Virus record (IMG/VR): IMGVR_UViG_3300046692_000123
Span: 1 to 52,396 of that record
Reading direction: 5' to 3' (one strand)
Length of the DNA stretch: 52,396 nt
DNA from: a virus
Each line of letters starts with the position of its first letter. Position 1 is the stretch's first letter. A model generated the notes under the pieces. It had not been told where the DNA came from and searched no databases. It saw only the letters and a list, made by a program, of their open reading frames with translations. The translations under genes were made by a program, and so were the position numbers. Below, in pieces: positions 37,993-47,398 of this stretch.

Positions 37993-38577
37993 ATGGCTAT
38001 CGCATGGCCGGCATCGCTGTTCCCGTCTGAAATGACGTGGGGCATCGTGAACAACAGCAGGTCCTTCACCTCAACGCTCTCCAATGCTCAGCAGATTGCT
38101 GGATATCCAGGCGCCTATTGGCAGTGCACGCTGACCTTTGGCTTGCTGACCAGGCTGCAGGAGCGCGAGCTGTCTGCATTTTTAGGTCGGCTTGATGGGA
38201 TGTTCGGGACCTTCAATCTTCCGGCCTTCACTCGCACGCGCTCCGACAATATAGGGGCGCTGGCGGTGGTGACTGGAAATGCGCAGGCGCGCAACATGCT
38301 GGTATCTGGCGCAACACCTGGCGCGCCCATCTTCAAAATGGGCGACTACATCACGGTGGCCGGGGAGATGTTCGAGGTGACCGATGCGGTTTCCTCAAAT
38401 GCCTCCGGCCAGGCCGTTGTCCCGCTGAACAAGCGGATCCGCAAGACGCTGACGCCCGGCGCTGCCATCGAGTACCGCAACCCGTATTCGGAAATGCGCA
38501 TGACCTCCGACACCTGGTCGATGGCTGTTCGCCCGGTTATTGCGAGCGGCAACTACCAGTTCAGGGAGGCTTTCTGA
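37993..38577 (+). CDS. Distal/minor tail protein, 194 aa
   Basis: SLFPSEMTWGIVNNSRSF, RLDGMFGTFNLPAF and TSDTWSMAVRPVIASGNYQF. This resembles minor tail proteins placed after the tape measure in siphoviruses that lack lambda M. Coupled to the next gene by a one-base overlap. Confidence 0.7.
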   Translation: MAIAWPASLFPSEMTWGIVNNSRSFTSTLSNAQQIAGYPGAYWQCTLTFGLLTRLQERELSAFLGRLDGMFGTFNLPAFTRTRSDNIGALAVVTGNAQARNMLVSGATPGAPIFKMGDYITVAGEMFEVTDAVSSNASGQAVVPLNKRIRKTLTPGAAIEYRNPYSEMRMTSDTWSMAVRPVIASGNYQFREAF

Positions 38578-39176
38578 TGCCATCAGCATTTCCATTCAGC
38601 CAGAGCGTGGTGAACATCATCGCGACCGGCAAGTTCATGGTGGTCTACGCCTGCCAGCTCGACTTCCAGGATGGCATGGTCTTCGCGCACACCGGTACCG
38701 GGCAGCTGGTGATCGACGGCATCACCTACGAGGGCGTCGGGACGTTCGGCGAGATCGGGTCGGCGACGGAAAGCGACAACTCTGGATCGCCCATGTCGAT
38801 AGACCTGACGCTGAACGGCCTGGACTCCTACATCCTGCAAGAAACCAATATCCGAGGATGTCGCGGCAGATCGGGGAAACTGATGTTCGTAGTGTTTGAC
38901 GAGGCTGGCAACTACGCGGCGGACATTCTGTTCTCCGGCCGCATGGATGCTGCCCAATTCTCATTCGCCGGCAACGGCCAGGACGGCAACAAAATCACAG
39001 TCCCGATCATTGATCGCATGGCTGAGTGGAGCCGAACCGGTACCGAGCGCTGGACCGACGAGAACCACCGGGCGCGCCATGAAGATGACCGCTTTTTCTA
39101 CGCCGTCGCACAAATGTCTGAGTGGCCCATCTATTGGGCGGCCACGAAAGATGCCCCGTCATTCACATACGACTAG
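38577..39176 (+). CDS. Minor tail protein (tail tip/hub), 199 aa
   Basis: FMVVYACQLDFQDGMVFAHT, SPMSIDLTLNG and ILFSGRMDAAQFSFAG match the hub-like minor tail protein family (DUF2163-like reading). It probably joins the distal tail ring to the J-like tip. Confidence 0.65.
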   Translation: MPSAFPFSQSVVNIIATGKFMVVYACQLDFQDGMVFAHTGTGQLVIDGITYEGVGTFGEIGSATESDNSGSPMSIDLTLNGLDSYILQETNIRGCRGRSGKLMFVVFDEAGNYAADILFSGRMDAAQFSFAGNGQDGNKITVPIIDRMAEWSRTGTERWTDENHRARHEDDRFFYAVAQMSEWPIYWAATKDAPSFTYD

Positions 39177-39182
39177 TGACCT

Positions 39183-39581
39183 ATGAGAAATCGAGACTGG
39201 ACCACGCGTCTGCATGACGTGATCAAGGCCGCCTTAGGGCGGCCTTTTTCATGGGGCGAATTTGACTGCTGCCTGTTTGCAGCTGAATGCGCGGTCGCCG
39301 TGTGCAACACCGACCCAGCCGCCGAATACCGGGGCAAGTACACGACCGAGACTGGCGCAAAACGCCTTCTCAAGAAAAACCACGGAAGCCTTGAGGCTGC
39401 TTGGGATGCGTGTTTCAGCCGGGTGCCGCCGGCGTATATCCAGCGCGGTGACGTGGCGCTGTATGACGGCCCTAACGGGCGGGGCGTGGCGGTGTTTTGG
39501 GCCAATGAGTATTGGTCTGTCGCCGAAGAGGGCGTCAGCCGGATTGCGTGCGAGCCATTGGCGGTATGGAGAGTTGAATAA
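39183..39581 (+). CDS. DUF6950-type tail-tip protein, 132 aa
   Basis: The motif FSWGEFDCCLFAAEC with a conserved Cys pair, then GRGVAVFWANEYWSVAEEG, fits DUF6950, which replaces the NlpC/P60 peptidase of lambda K in many phages. It may cut peptidoglycan on entry; activity untested. Confidence 0.7.
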   Translation: MRNRDWTTRLHDVIKAALGRPFSWGEFDCCLFAAECAVAVCNTDPAAEYRGKYTTETGAKRLLKKNHGSLEAAWDACFSRVPPAYIQRGDVALYDGPNGRGVAVFWANEYWSVAEEGVSRIACEPLAVWRVE

Positions 39582-42500
39582 TGAGCAAGGCAGTCAGCAA
39601 GGTAGCTCAGGTCGCGATCGGCGCAGTGGTTGGCTTTATGGTTGGGGGTCCAGTTGGTGCCTTTATTGGCGCTGGCGCAGGGCTCTTTTTGTCTTCCCAA
39701 CAAGAGGCGCTAAGCACTGGCTCATCTCTGCGCGACAATGAGCCGTCAGCGCAAACCGTGCGCTCCGCCAAGGCGCCGATCCGCTTCATCCTAGGCCGGG
39801 TAAGCACCGGCGGCGTCTTAGTCTGGGCTCAGGAACAGAGCGGGGCTCAAACAGCCGGGGAGTGGGTCCACCTTGTATATGTTCTGAGTGAAGGCCCTAT
39901 TGCCGCGCTGGAGGATATTCTTCTGGGCGAAGAATCCATCAGCACATTCGGGGCTGATGCTACCTACGAGCTGATCGTAAACCCAACCCAGGTCAACGCC
40001 TTCCTGAAGGCCAACTGCCCAGACTGGAAAGACAGCCAAATAGGGCGAGGACTATCGTTCGTTCGCCTGTCTCTACGCTACAGCGCGGAGAAGTTTCCAT
40101 CAGGAATCCCGGACGCTCGATTCATCGTTCGCGGGCGCAACGACATCTATGATCCGCGGTCAGGCGCCTCCGCATACTCGCAAAACACAGCTCTTCACAT
40201 TCTCTGGTATTTGCGCAATCGCTGTGGGATTCCAGATGACGAGATCGTTTTTGAAACTTTTGCTAGTGCGGCTAACGTTTGCGACGAGGCCGTCACCAAT
40301 GCGGACGGCTCGGTAAGTCAGCGGTACAGGTCGGCATGCGTGATCGGAGCTGACGAGCAGCGCACGGCCGTGATGCAGAAGCTTGAAGCTGCGTGTGCGG
40401 GGAGGCTGATTCGTGTCGGCGGCCGCTGGATGCTTCAAGTTGGCGCGTATTACGGCCCCTATGACTTCGAGATCAACGAAGACATGGTGGTCGGCACTAT
40501 CTCTGGCGGCACTGAGCCGACCAATGATGCCGCGATCAATACCGTGCGTGGCACCTTCATTGACACTACCCAGGCATGGGCTGAAACCGACTACCCAGAG
40601 GTCGTGGTGACCGAATGGGTGACTGAGGACGGCGGAGAGGCGGCCGAGACGCTCAGCTTCTCCTATGTGACGGATCCGTACCAAGCTCAGCGCCTGGCGA
40701 ACATCGAATTGCGCCGGCGCAGGGCTGGCGGGACGATCAGCATTCCCATGAACTTTGCTGGGTACAATTGCCGACCGGGCCGAGCTGTTCGAGTAAATCT
40801 GCCGTCGCTAAACATCCTCGGCGAGTTCGTCGTGACGAACTGGAGCATGGGGGCCGACGATGGCTGTAGGGTTTCGCTAGCCCAGTACGAGCAGGCTATC
40901 TTCGATGACGCCGTTGGCGAACCTTACAACCCGCTCGGGTTCATCAGTCTACCGTCCGGCGGTCTTGGATCTCCTACCGGGCTGGCCTGGACACAGAACA
41001 CTGGGGCTGAGGTCGTGCAGGGTGTTCTGTCCTGGACGCCGCCGGCGGGGATTGTGTCGTCCTACGTCGTCATCGTTCGTCAAGGCGCGACCGCTGTTCA
41101 GTCGCACTCGGTCCCGGCAACGTCGACTCAGTGCGCGATCAACGGACTGCCTTCTGGCAACTACTCGATGAGCGTGGCAGCCGTAGGACCTATGGCGCGC
41201 TCTGGCGAGGCGACCATCACCGTCAGCATCATGGGACCGCCAATTCCCGAGTCCTGCGTGGTGCAGTCCTCGATCGACAGCATCGTGCTGATCCCGCAGA
41301 ACACGCAGAACGGCCTCAACGGCGGCACCTACGAGTACTTCTTCAGCACGTCGCCGACGGCTACAGCGAATGATGCGGATTATCTGGGGCAGGGCTTGTC
41401 CTTCACGCATAACGGCCTGGCGTTTTACACGAACTATTACTACTTCATCCGCTCTTCGAATGCCTATGGGAAAAGCTCGTTCCTTTATGTGCCGACTCAA
41501 ACCTCGAACGATGTGTCTGCATACCTCGCTGCGCTTGCTGGGCAGATCACCGAGACGGAACTCGGCGAGGACCTGCTGGAGGAAATCCAAAAGATCCCTG
41601 GGCTTCAGGCGCAGATCGATGCGCTCGACGGCCTTAAGGGGTATGACCCGGAAATCACCTACGTTGAATACGACCTGGTGGTAGTGGGCAAGCGGATCTA
41701 TCAGGCGACCGGCGACGTACCGCTCAATACTCCGCCGCCGAACCCTGCCTACTGGCTCGACGTTGGTCAGACGGTCGAGACGGCCAATGGACTGGCGCAG
41801 CAGGTTGCAATCAACACCGCCGAGATCACCGATCTCGACGGCATAGTCAGCTCTCAAGCGACAGCATTCGAAGCGTTGCGAGCATCGTCGAGAGACGACA
41901 ACGGGGAAGGGGAACTGGCGGATGCGCTGAAAGGTTGGGACAGCACCGCATCGGCGGCCACGGAAACCAAGGTTCGGACCTCTGAAAACTATGCGATGGC
42001 TCAGCGGCAGACCACGCTCGATGCAAAGGTTGGCGAGAACGAGGCCAACATCACCACGCTTGAACAGGTGGTGGTTACGAATCAGCAAGCAACAGCTCAG
42101 CAGATATCTCAGCTGAACACGACAGTTGGCAGCCAGCAGACCGCCATCCAGCAAAACACATCGATCATCAACGACGTGAACGGCAAGGTGACGGCGAACT
42201 GGTCGGTAAGGATGCAATACAACTCCGGCACTGGGCAGTACATCGTCGCCGGGGTCGGGCTTGGCATTGAAAATGGCCCTGCCGGCCTGCAAAGCCAGTT
42301 CCTCGTCAGTGCGGATCGGTTCGCGATCGTCAACAGCATTGCTGGCGGCGCCGTTTCGGTTCCGTTTGCGGTGCAGGGCGGCCAGGTGTTCATGAACTCG
42401 GCGTTCATCCAGGACGGCACCATCACCAACGCCAAGATCGGTAACTACATCCAGTCAAACAACTATGTGGCAAACACTCAGGGCTGGCGACTTTGGTTCG

Positions 42501-42625
42501 ACGGCACGTTTGAGATCAACTCGGCGTTCGGCGGAGGCGGACGACAGCTAATCAACAATTCTGGCGGCAAGGTGTTCGATCCAAACGGCACGAAACGCTA
42601 CCAGTGGGGGGATCTAAGCGTATGA
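39581..42625 (+). CDS. Tail tip / host-specificity J-like protein
   Basis: A 1014-aa protein. A hydrophobic Gly-rich N-terminus (VGFMVGGPVGAFIGAGAG) precedes the tip domains (PIRFILGRVSTGGVLVWA). Fibronectin III-like repeats follow near residues 460-650. A helical domain and a C-terminal receptor-binding part close the protein. It decides adsorption together with the fibre genes downstream. Confidence 0.85.
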   Translation: MSKAVSKVAQVAIGAVVGFMVGGPVGAFIGAGAGLFLSSQQEALSTGSSLRDNEPSAQTVRSAKAPIRFILGRVSTGGVLVWAQEQSGAQTAGEWVHLVYVLSEGPIAALEDILLGEESISTFGADATYELIVNPTQVNAFLKANCPDWKDSQIGRGLSFVRLSLRYSAEKFPSGIPDARFIVRGRNDIYDPRSGASAYSQNTALHILWYLRNRCGIPDDEIVFETFASAANVCDEAVTNADGSVSQRYRSACVIGADEQRTAVMQKLEAACAGRLIRVGGRWMLQVGAYYGPYDFEINEDMVVGTISGGTEPTNDAAINTVRGTFIDTTQAWAETDYPEVVVTEWVTEDGGEAAETLSFSYVTDPYQAQRLANIELRRRRAGGTISIPMNFAGYNCRPGRAVRVNLPSLNILGEFVVTNWSMGADDGCRVSLAQYEQAIFDDAVGEPYNPLGFISLPSGGLGSPTGLAWTQNTGAEVVQGVLSWTPPAGIVSSYVVIVRQGATAVQSHSVPATSTQCAINGLPSGNYSMSVAAVGPMARSGEATITVSIMGPPIPESCVVQSSIDSIVLIPQNTQNGLNGGTYEYFFSTSPTATANDADYLGQGLSFTHNGLAFYTNYYYFIRSSNAYGKSSFLYVPTQTSNDVSAYLAALAGQITETELGEDLLEEIQKIPGLQAQIDALDGLKGYDPEITYVEYDLVVVGKRIYQATGDVPLNTPPPNPAYWLDVGQTVETANGLAQQVAINTAEITDLDGIVSSQATAFEALRASSRDDNGEGELADALKGWDSTASAATETKVRTSENYAMAQRQTTLDAKVGENEANITTLEQVVVTNQQATAQQISQLNTTVGSQQTAIQQNTSIINDVNGKVTANWSVRMQYNSGTGQYIVAGVGLGIENGPAGLQSQFLVSADRFAIVNSIAGGAVSVPFAVQGGQVFMNSAFIQDGTITNAKIGNYIQSNNYVANTQGWRLWFDGTFEINSAFGGGGRQLINNSGGKVFDPNGTKRYQWGDLSV

Positions 42626-42975
42626 GTTACGGCGCCAGAGTGTGGGACGAAAATGGCAATCTGACCATGGACACCACGACATTCACTTACCAGGTGATCT
42701 GGCAGGGCGTGATTGACTTCAGTGGCGCCACGCCCAGCTACACGCTGAACATTCCGGGCTTCAACCCGGCCAACTGCGTGTTCATGATCATTCCGACCAG
42801 GGCACAGGATGTGCAATCGGCAGAGAACGACGGCTTGGGAAACACCAAGTCGTACCCATACGTCACCACGGCAGTGGGGCAAGTAGTTGTCCTGCCTAAA
42901 AACCCATCCGCCGGTGCATCAACCGGGCAGACAAGGATTGTCGCCAAGGCCTACGCGATAAGGTTTGCAACATGA
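42622..42975 (+). CDS. Small tail-tip accessory protein, 117 aa
   Basis: MSYGARVWDENGNLTMD matches the start of DUF6453-type proteins, found after the J gene. Beta-rich. Coupled to J by ATGA and to the next gene by the same overlap. It shares the MSYG start with its neighbour. Confidence 0.6.
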   Translation: MSYGARVWDENGNLTMDTTTFTYQVIWQGVIDFSGATPSYTLNIPGFNPANCVFMIIPTRAQDVQSAENDGLGNTKSYPYVTTAVGQVVVLPKNPSAGASTGQTRIVAKAYAIRFAT

Positions 42976-43631
42976 GCTATGGATTCCTAAGCATCAATGA
43001 CAACTCCTTTGTTCAGATCGATTCCGAAGCGCCGCGACTGTGCCTGCTGACCAAAGGATCGTATTCAGGCACCACCAATGCGTCGGGGGTATTTGCCAGG
43101 GCAATCACCAGCCAGGATCCGCCGCTGGTGTTTATCCGGCCGGATGCAGGCGTTATTCAGGTGCCGATATCGGTGTGGTTTACCGGCGGCCCGGGTAACT
43201 GGACTGGCTTCGCCATGAAGGCGTCCAACGTCACGGCAACGCTGAGCGGTCAATATTTCGTGGCCGCTTGGGCTTCGATGGGCACTGCCGCATATGGCCT
43301 GCGGCTATGGGACCAGAACGCCGCGCTGGTTTATGACAGCGGCGCGCCGGCGGTGGTGGTGACCTTCGCCGCGGGTAACTGGACGTATCTCGGCGACGAG
43401 GTGCTAACCGTTGGTCGCCGTTATATCTGGAGCATCAGCAAACTGCTTGGCGCGGGCGAATATATCTCCCTCAACCCTTTCGCCATGAACTGCCACAACG
43501 GGGCCTCCGGTGGTGGTTGCGCGCTTGGCGTCGATTACGCCAACAGCCGCATCCTCATGTACAGCCTCGCAACAACCGCCTGGACCGACCAAGGTCACCG
43601 GCCATTCCTCTGCGCCAAATTGCTGGCCTGA
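42972..43631 (+). CDS. Tail-tip accessory protein, 219 aa
   Basis: It starts MSYGFLSINDNSFVQIDSE and is beta-rich with Gly/Asn repeats. GLRLWDQNAALVYDSGAP looks like the family start repeated internally, so it may contain two related domains. Likely part of the tip or fibre. Confidence 0.6.
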   Translation: MSYGFLSINDNSFVQIDSEAPRLCLLTKGSYSGTTNASGVFARAITSQDPPLVFIRPDAGVIQVPISVWFTGGPGNWTGFAMKASNVTATLSGQYFVAAWASMGTAAYGLRLWDQNAALVYDSGAPAVVVTFAAGNWTYLGDEVLTVGRRYIWSISKLLGAGEYISLNPFAMNCHNGASGGGCALGVDYANSRILMYSLATTAWTDQGHRPFLCAKLLA

Positions 43632-43656
43632 ACCCCTATATTTCTGGAGATACTCA

Positions 43657-44577
43657 ATGCCTTGGCACAGATTGGGGACGGTTTCTGTCACCCTCAATTC
43701 CAGCACCGTGACCGGTGTTGGTACCGGTTTTGCTGCGAATGCCCGGATCGGCGATGCCTTTATTGGCCCTGACGGACGGCAATACGAGCTAGGAAACGTC
43801 GCAAGTGATACGGTCATTTCGATCATCCCGGCCTACCTCGGGCCGACTGCATCTGGAGCGGCCTACGCAATAGTGCCGGTTCAGGGCTATCAGAAAGGCC
43901 TGGCTGATCAGGTGCGCGACTGGGTAAACACCTACGGCGCGAAGATGGCCGCCCTGGGCACCACCGGCAACTACGATATCTTGCCCGTGACCAAGGGCGG
44001 TACTGGCGGGACTGATCAGGCCAGCGCCCGGACTGGCTTGGCGGCAGCGAAAAGTGGTTCCAATAGCGATATCACCGCGCTCACCAGCATGACTACCGCG
44101 TTATCTGTAGAGCAGGGTGGAACCGGTGGCAAAACACCAGCCGATGCGAGGGCAGGTATTGGCTTAGGACCAACGGCTTCGCTCGCAATTGGCAGCATTG
44201 AGGTAACGGCAGCCACCCCATTCATCGACTTCCACTTCAACAACTCCGTTTCCGACTATGACGTGAGGCTGATTAACTCGGCAGCAGGCACGCTCAATGC
44301 CCTTGTAACAAACCCCAACGAGTTCAGAATCAACGGTTTCACAGCCTGGAACGATTCCAACTGTGGTAACAAGCTTGGGTCTATCTCGGTTGGCGGGGTT
44401 GGGTCATACGGTTTTTTCTTGACCAACACCGGTCTTACACCTGGAACAACTATAGCTGGCGGAAATTTGCAGTACGCCTTTGCGGTAGGGAACGGGCAAA
44501 CAAGCCCCACCGGTCTTTGGCGTTGCATGGGTGACACAACGGCCGGTCAACGAACACTTTTCCAGCGGGTGTCCTAA
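43657..44577 (+). CDS. Tail fibre protein, 306 aa
   Basis: MPWHRLGTVSVTLNSSTV and VTGVGTGFAANARIGDAF are a typical fibre attachment domain. Two VTKGGTGG / VEQGGTGG repeats in the centre are trimeric fibre signatures. The distal part (about 185-306) is a likely receptor domain. Start 43657 has a TGGAGA ribosome site. Confidence 0.8.
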   Translation: MPWHRLGTVSVTLNSSTVTGVGTGFAANARIGDAFIGPDGRQYELGNVASDTVISIIPAYLGPTASGAAYAIVPVQGYQKGLADQVRDWVNTYGAKMAALGTTGNYDILPVTKGGTGGTDQASARTGLAAAKSGSNSDITALTSMTTALSVEQGGTGGKTPADARAGIGLGPTASLAIGSIEVTAATPFIDFHFNNSVSDYDVRLINSAAGTLNALVTNPNEFRINGFTAWNDSNCGNKLGSISVGGVGSYGFFLTNTGLTPGTTIAGGNLQYAFAVGNGQTSPTGLWRCMGDTTAGQRTLFQRVS

Positions 44578-44990
44578 TGAACTATTCAAATCCCCATTCC
44601 CCTGTTTGGGGAAATACCTCACACACAACTATCAATCTTATGGTCACTTTCGAATGGCTGCGTGAGGAAGTCGAGTTTACAGCGGCGCCTTTTGACGTTG
44701 AGGAGCATGGCCGTGAACTGTTTGAGCGGGCGTTTAGCGGTGAGTTTGGCGAGATAGCCGAATATGTGGAGCCACCCCAATCGATCGATCAACTGATCGC
44801 CATTGAAGACGCCTGGAAACTTTACGAGATGGCGTTTATCGCCGACCAGCTGATTGCTATGGAGGACGGCGACCCTAGCGCGCTCCCGGGAACCGACCGG
44901 CAGTGGCGTGATTACAGGACGCAAGTCAGGGCCTGGAAGGAAGGGGTTTCGGGATTTCCAGATTCCGCCGGTCGTCCGCATCGCCCATAA
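44577..44990 (+). CDS. Tail fibre assembly/chaperone-like protein, 137 aa
   Basis: An acidic helical protein whose end (LPGTDRQWRDYRTQVRAWK then FPDSAGRPHRP) matches phage tail assembly chaperones that follow fibre genes. TAATG coupled to the fibre gene. Confidence 0.7.
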   Translation: MNYSNPHSPVWGNTSHTTINLMVTFEWLREEVEFTAAPFDVEEHGRELFERAFSGEFGEIAEYVEPPQSIDQLIAIEDAWKLYEMAFIADQLIAMEDGDPSALPGTDRQWRDYRTQVRAWKEGVSGFPDSAGRPHRP

Positions 44991-45083
44991 CCTCGGGCAT
45001 CTAATGGGTGCTGTTTTCAAATGGTGAGTTGTTTTGTAAAAACCAATACAATCGCTGCATATTCCTAATGTGAGCGATACACC

Positions 45084-46106
45084 GTGCCCGAACAAAAAGG
45101 ACTTTTGCAACCTAACGGCATTGATCTTGCACGATCAATAGCTTGTTTTCTTGTTGTGCTTATACACGTATCCGGTATTCGTTTCGGCGAGTTTGGTGCT
45201 GGATGGTGGGCGAGTAACGCGTTCGACTCTATCGCCAGAAGCAGCGTTACCGTTTTCTTTATGATTTCGGGCGCGTTGCTTTTGGTCAAGAATGAAGAAA
45301 TAGGTACGTTCTACAAAAAAAGGGTTCTTCGAATACTGCCGCCGATATTTTTCTGGTCGGTGGTTTACATGCTTTATTTTGGCGTGCCGGGCAAGGGTGT
45401 TTTTGATTCGTTTTTGTTGATATTTAACGGGCCGGTCATAACGCACTTATGGTATTTGTATGTGGTTATTGGGCTTACCATGTTTGTTCCGTTTCTCGGA
45501 ATGATATATCGCTCAGCAAGCGAAACTGAAAAACGAATATTCATAGCGATATGGTTTGTGGTTACCTCCATTTACCCTGTTGCCTGGGACATTCTCAACA
45601 TCAAGACAAATCCGGTTCAGGTGTACGGCCTTGGCCCCTTTACAGGGTTTATGGGGCTGTTCTTTCTTGGGGCCTACATTTATGAGCATCGGTGTATTAG
45701 AGGGTGGAAATGGCTAACCGCCAATGCCGTTGGGTTCCTTGCTACCGGATTACTCATCGCCGCTCTAACATTTCATTACTCTGTCGAAAGAAAGCAACCA
45801 GTTGAATTGTTCTATGCGTATCAGTCAGCATTGGTTGTTATTGCCGCGAGCTTCATTTTCAACATGGCGGTCTGCTTCCCTGAGCTGAAGGGTGTTTCCG
45901 CGAAAGCTGTTAGATTTATATCTGACTGTTCTCTCGGAATTTACTGTTTACATCCTCTGGTTCTGTTTTTGTCAACGAAAGTGCTTGGCGTGCAGATTGC
46001 TATTGGCTGGTTGCCGGTTGCACTCACAACCCTGTCTGTTTTCTTGTTGACGGCGGCAATTATATGGATTGCAAGGCTTGCGCCAGGGATGAAACATGTA
46101 GCGTAA
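45084..46106 (+). CDS. Membrane O-acyltransferase (acyltransferase 3 family)
   Basis: A 340-aa protein with about ten transmembrane helices. The N-terminus NGIDLARSIACFLVVLIHVSG carries the conserved Arg and His of the OafA/WecH family. GTG start. The DNA is clearly more AT-rich than its neighbours, indicating transfer. A strong terminator follows. It likely acetylates surface polysaccharide and changes the host receptor during lysogeny, as O-antigen-modifying phage enzymes do. Confidence 0.85.
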   Translation: MPEQKGLLQPNGIDLARSIACFLVVLIHVSGIRFGEFGAGWWASNAFDSIARSSVTVFFMISGALLLVKNEEIGTFYKKRVLRILPPIFFWSVVYMLYFGVPGKGVFDSFLLIFNGPVITHLWYLYVVIGLTMFVPFLGMIYRSASETEKRIFIAIWFVVTSIYPVAWDILNIKTNPVQVYGLGPFTGFMGLFFLGAYIYEHRCIRGWKWLTANAVGFLATGLLIAALTFHYSVERKQPVELFYAYQSALVVIAASFIFNMAVCFPELKGVSAKAVRFISDCSLGIYCLHPLVLFLSTKVLGVQIAIGWLPVALTTLSVFLLTAAIIWIARLAPGMKHVA

Positions 46107-46122
46107 ACAAATCATCCATTTA

Positions 46123-46149
46123 ATCCCGCCATCGAGCGGGATTTTTTTT
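46123..46149 (+). terminator. Terminator of the acyltransferase gene
   Basis: ATCCCGC-CATCGA-GCGGGAT followed by eight T residues; a strong intrinsic terminator. Confidence 0.85.
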
Positions 46150-46163
46150 GCCTGGAGAAAAGT

Positions 46164-46262
46164 ATGCCGATCACCTCTGCGCAGCTCCTGCAGATCCTCC
46201 CGAGCGCCGGCAAACAAGCCGGCGTTTTTGCGTCAGGAGTTCCACATGCCAAGAATCAGTGA
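46164..46262 (+). pseudogene. Remnant of a GH19 (chitinase-like) endolysin gene
   Basis: A good ribosome site (GGAGAAAAGT) and ATG lead to MPITSAQLLQILPSAGKQAG, which matches the start of GH19 endolysins of Pseudomonas phages, but the frame stops after 32 residues. The new endolysin starts at 46246 within it. This looks like the edge of a recombination that replaced the old lysin. Confidence 0.5.
46205..46229 (+). terminator. Terminator just upstream of the endolysin
   Basis: CGCCGGC-AAACAA-GCCGGCG then TTTTT. It overlaps the GH19 remnant coding region, so the hairpin may derive from old coding sequence. Late transcripts must pass it to express lysin. Confidence 0.6.
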
Positions 46263-46740
46263 ATCACAGGCCGGCAGTCGAAACGCGCTGGCCTTCCTCG
46301 ACATGCTCTCAATCGCCGAGGGTACGTCCACTAGCAAGTACACGCGAAACGATGGCTATGACGTGATCGTCGGCGGAATCGACAGCCCGAACACTTTCAC
46401 TAGCTACGCCGATCACCCGCAGATCCTTGTCACCGTAAACCGGAAAGGCCTGAAGTCGACGGCTGCCGGCCGATACCAGCAGATGAAAAAGGACTGGGCG
46501 CATTACAAGGCCCTGCTCAAGCTGCCGGACTTCGGGCCGGCCAGCCAAGATAAGCTGGCTTTGCAGCACATCAAGGAATGCAGGGCTATTGCCGACGTGC
46601 ATGCCGGTCGATTCGATCAGGCCGTCAGAAAGTGCCGGAACATTTGGGCCTCGCTTCCGGGCGCAGGGTATAACCAGCGTGAGCACAAGCTGTCAGACCT
46701 TATTGCCTACTACATTGCGGCAGGCGGCAAGCTGGCCTGA
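46246..46740 (+). CDS. Lambda R-like endolysin (lytic transglycosylase)
   Basis: A 164-aa close relative of lambda R: ALAFLDMLSIAEGTS (catalytic Glu in AEGT), NDGYDVIVGGIDS, LKSTAAGRYQ and RNIWASLPGAGYNQREHK. It cuts the glycan chain of peptidoglycan after the holin opens the inner membrane. No signal peptide. No spanin genes follow. Confidence 0.9.
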   Translation: MPRISESQAGSRNALAFLDMLSIAEGTSTSKYTRNDGYDVIVGGIDSPNTFTSYADHPQILVTVNRKGLKSTAAGRYQQMKKDWAHYKALLKLPDFGPASQDKLALQHIKECRAIADVHAGRFDQAVRKCRNIWASLPGAGYNQREHKLSDLIAYYIAAGGKLA

Positions 46741-46792
46741 TCGTAGCTATATAAAGGAAGGGATTAGGTAGCCAGAACGGCTGAGAGGGTAG

Positions 46793-46811
46793 GCCCGCAC
46801 GGTTGGCGGGC
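46793..46811. terminator. Hairpin between converging endolysin and leftward genes
   Basis: GCCCGC, 7-nt loop, GCGGGC; followed by TTGT on the plus strand. Probably ends late transcription; weak T-tract. Confidence 0.45.
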
Positions 46812-46820
46812 TTGTCGTGG

Positions 46821-47342
46821 TTACGGCTTGCTGTCCAATTCTGCGTTGGAAGACAGGGCGTCACGGCAGATGCTAACCACGTCACCATCGTCGCTGTTAT
46901 CGGCCATCATTTCCATCTTCCCTAGAAGATCGGCCACCTGAGCGCGCAGGTCGATAAGCTCGCCCTCGGCCTTGTTCGCACGTTTCGACCATGCGCGGCG
47001 GCTTTTGTTGAGGCACGGGATGCAGTCATACACGGTGCCAACTTCCAGATAACCCGGTGGCACTCCGGCTTCAGGGTGCGGGTTTTTGGTTTGCTTCAGC
47101 CCGCAGAAGCAAAGAGGGCCTTTCTCATCTTGCTGTCCAGGTGTGGCGCAGACGTGGTTCGACTTAGCGCACATATCGTCGCGACTATTGGATTGCACCT
47201 TCACGAACAGATGAGCATTCCAGTTCTGGGAAACCTGCTCGAAGCGCTTGCTGGCGATCTCTTCGCCGAACATCGTTTCGACTTGGACTTCCGTGTCGTC
47301 AAACATGATGAGGTACATCGGCATACCTTCGATTCCACTCAT
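46821..47342 (-). CDS. Hypothetical protein with Cys motifs, 173 aa
   Basis: The N-terminus is beta-rich (MYLIMFDDTEVQVETMF). The centre has PLCFCGLKQTKNP and YDCIPCLNKSRRAW, a likely zinc site of HNH-like look without a clear His-Asn pair. The C-terminus is a coiled coil. Last gene of the leftward block. Confidence 0.6.
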   Translation of the reverse strand: MSGIEGMPMYLIMFDDTEVQVETMFGEEIASKRFEQVSQNWNAHLFVKVQSNSRDDMCAKSNHVCATPGQQDEKGPLCFCGLKQTKNPHPEAGVPPGYLEVGTVYDCIPCLNKSRRAWSKRANKAEGELIDLRAQVADLLGKMEMMADNSDDGDVVSICRDALSSNAELDSKP

Positions 47343-47377
47343 TGCTCACCCTTCCATTCTTATCTGTAGTTTTCCAT

Positions 47378-47398
47378 CCGGGGGATTTAAACCCCCGG
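47378..47398. terminator. Hairpin in the leftward block
   Basis: CCGGGGG-ATTTAAA-CCCCCGG, a perfect 7-bp stem in the 145-bp gap between two minus-strand genes. No T-tract; possibly a leader structure for the gene starting at 47342. Confidence 0.4.

Noticed and set aside
40949-42292. 447-codon minus-strand frame opposite the J-like gene
   Set aside because: Low-complexity Arg-rich translation, typical of a shadow frame.
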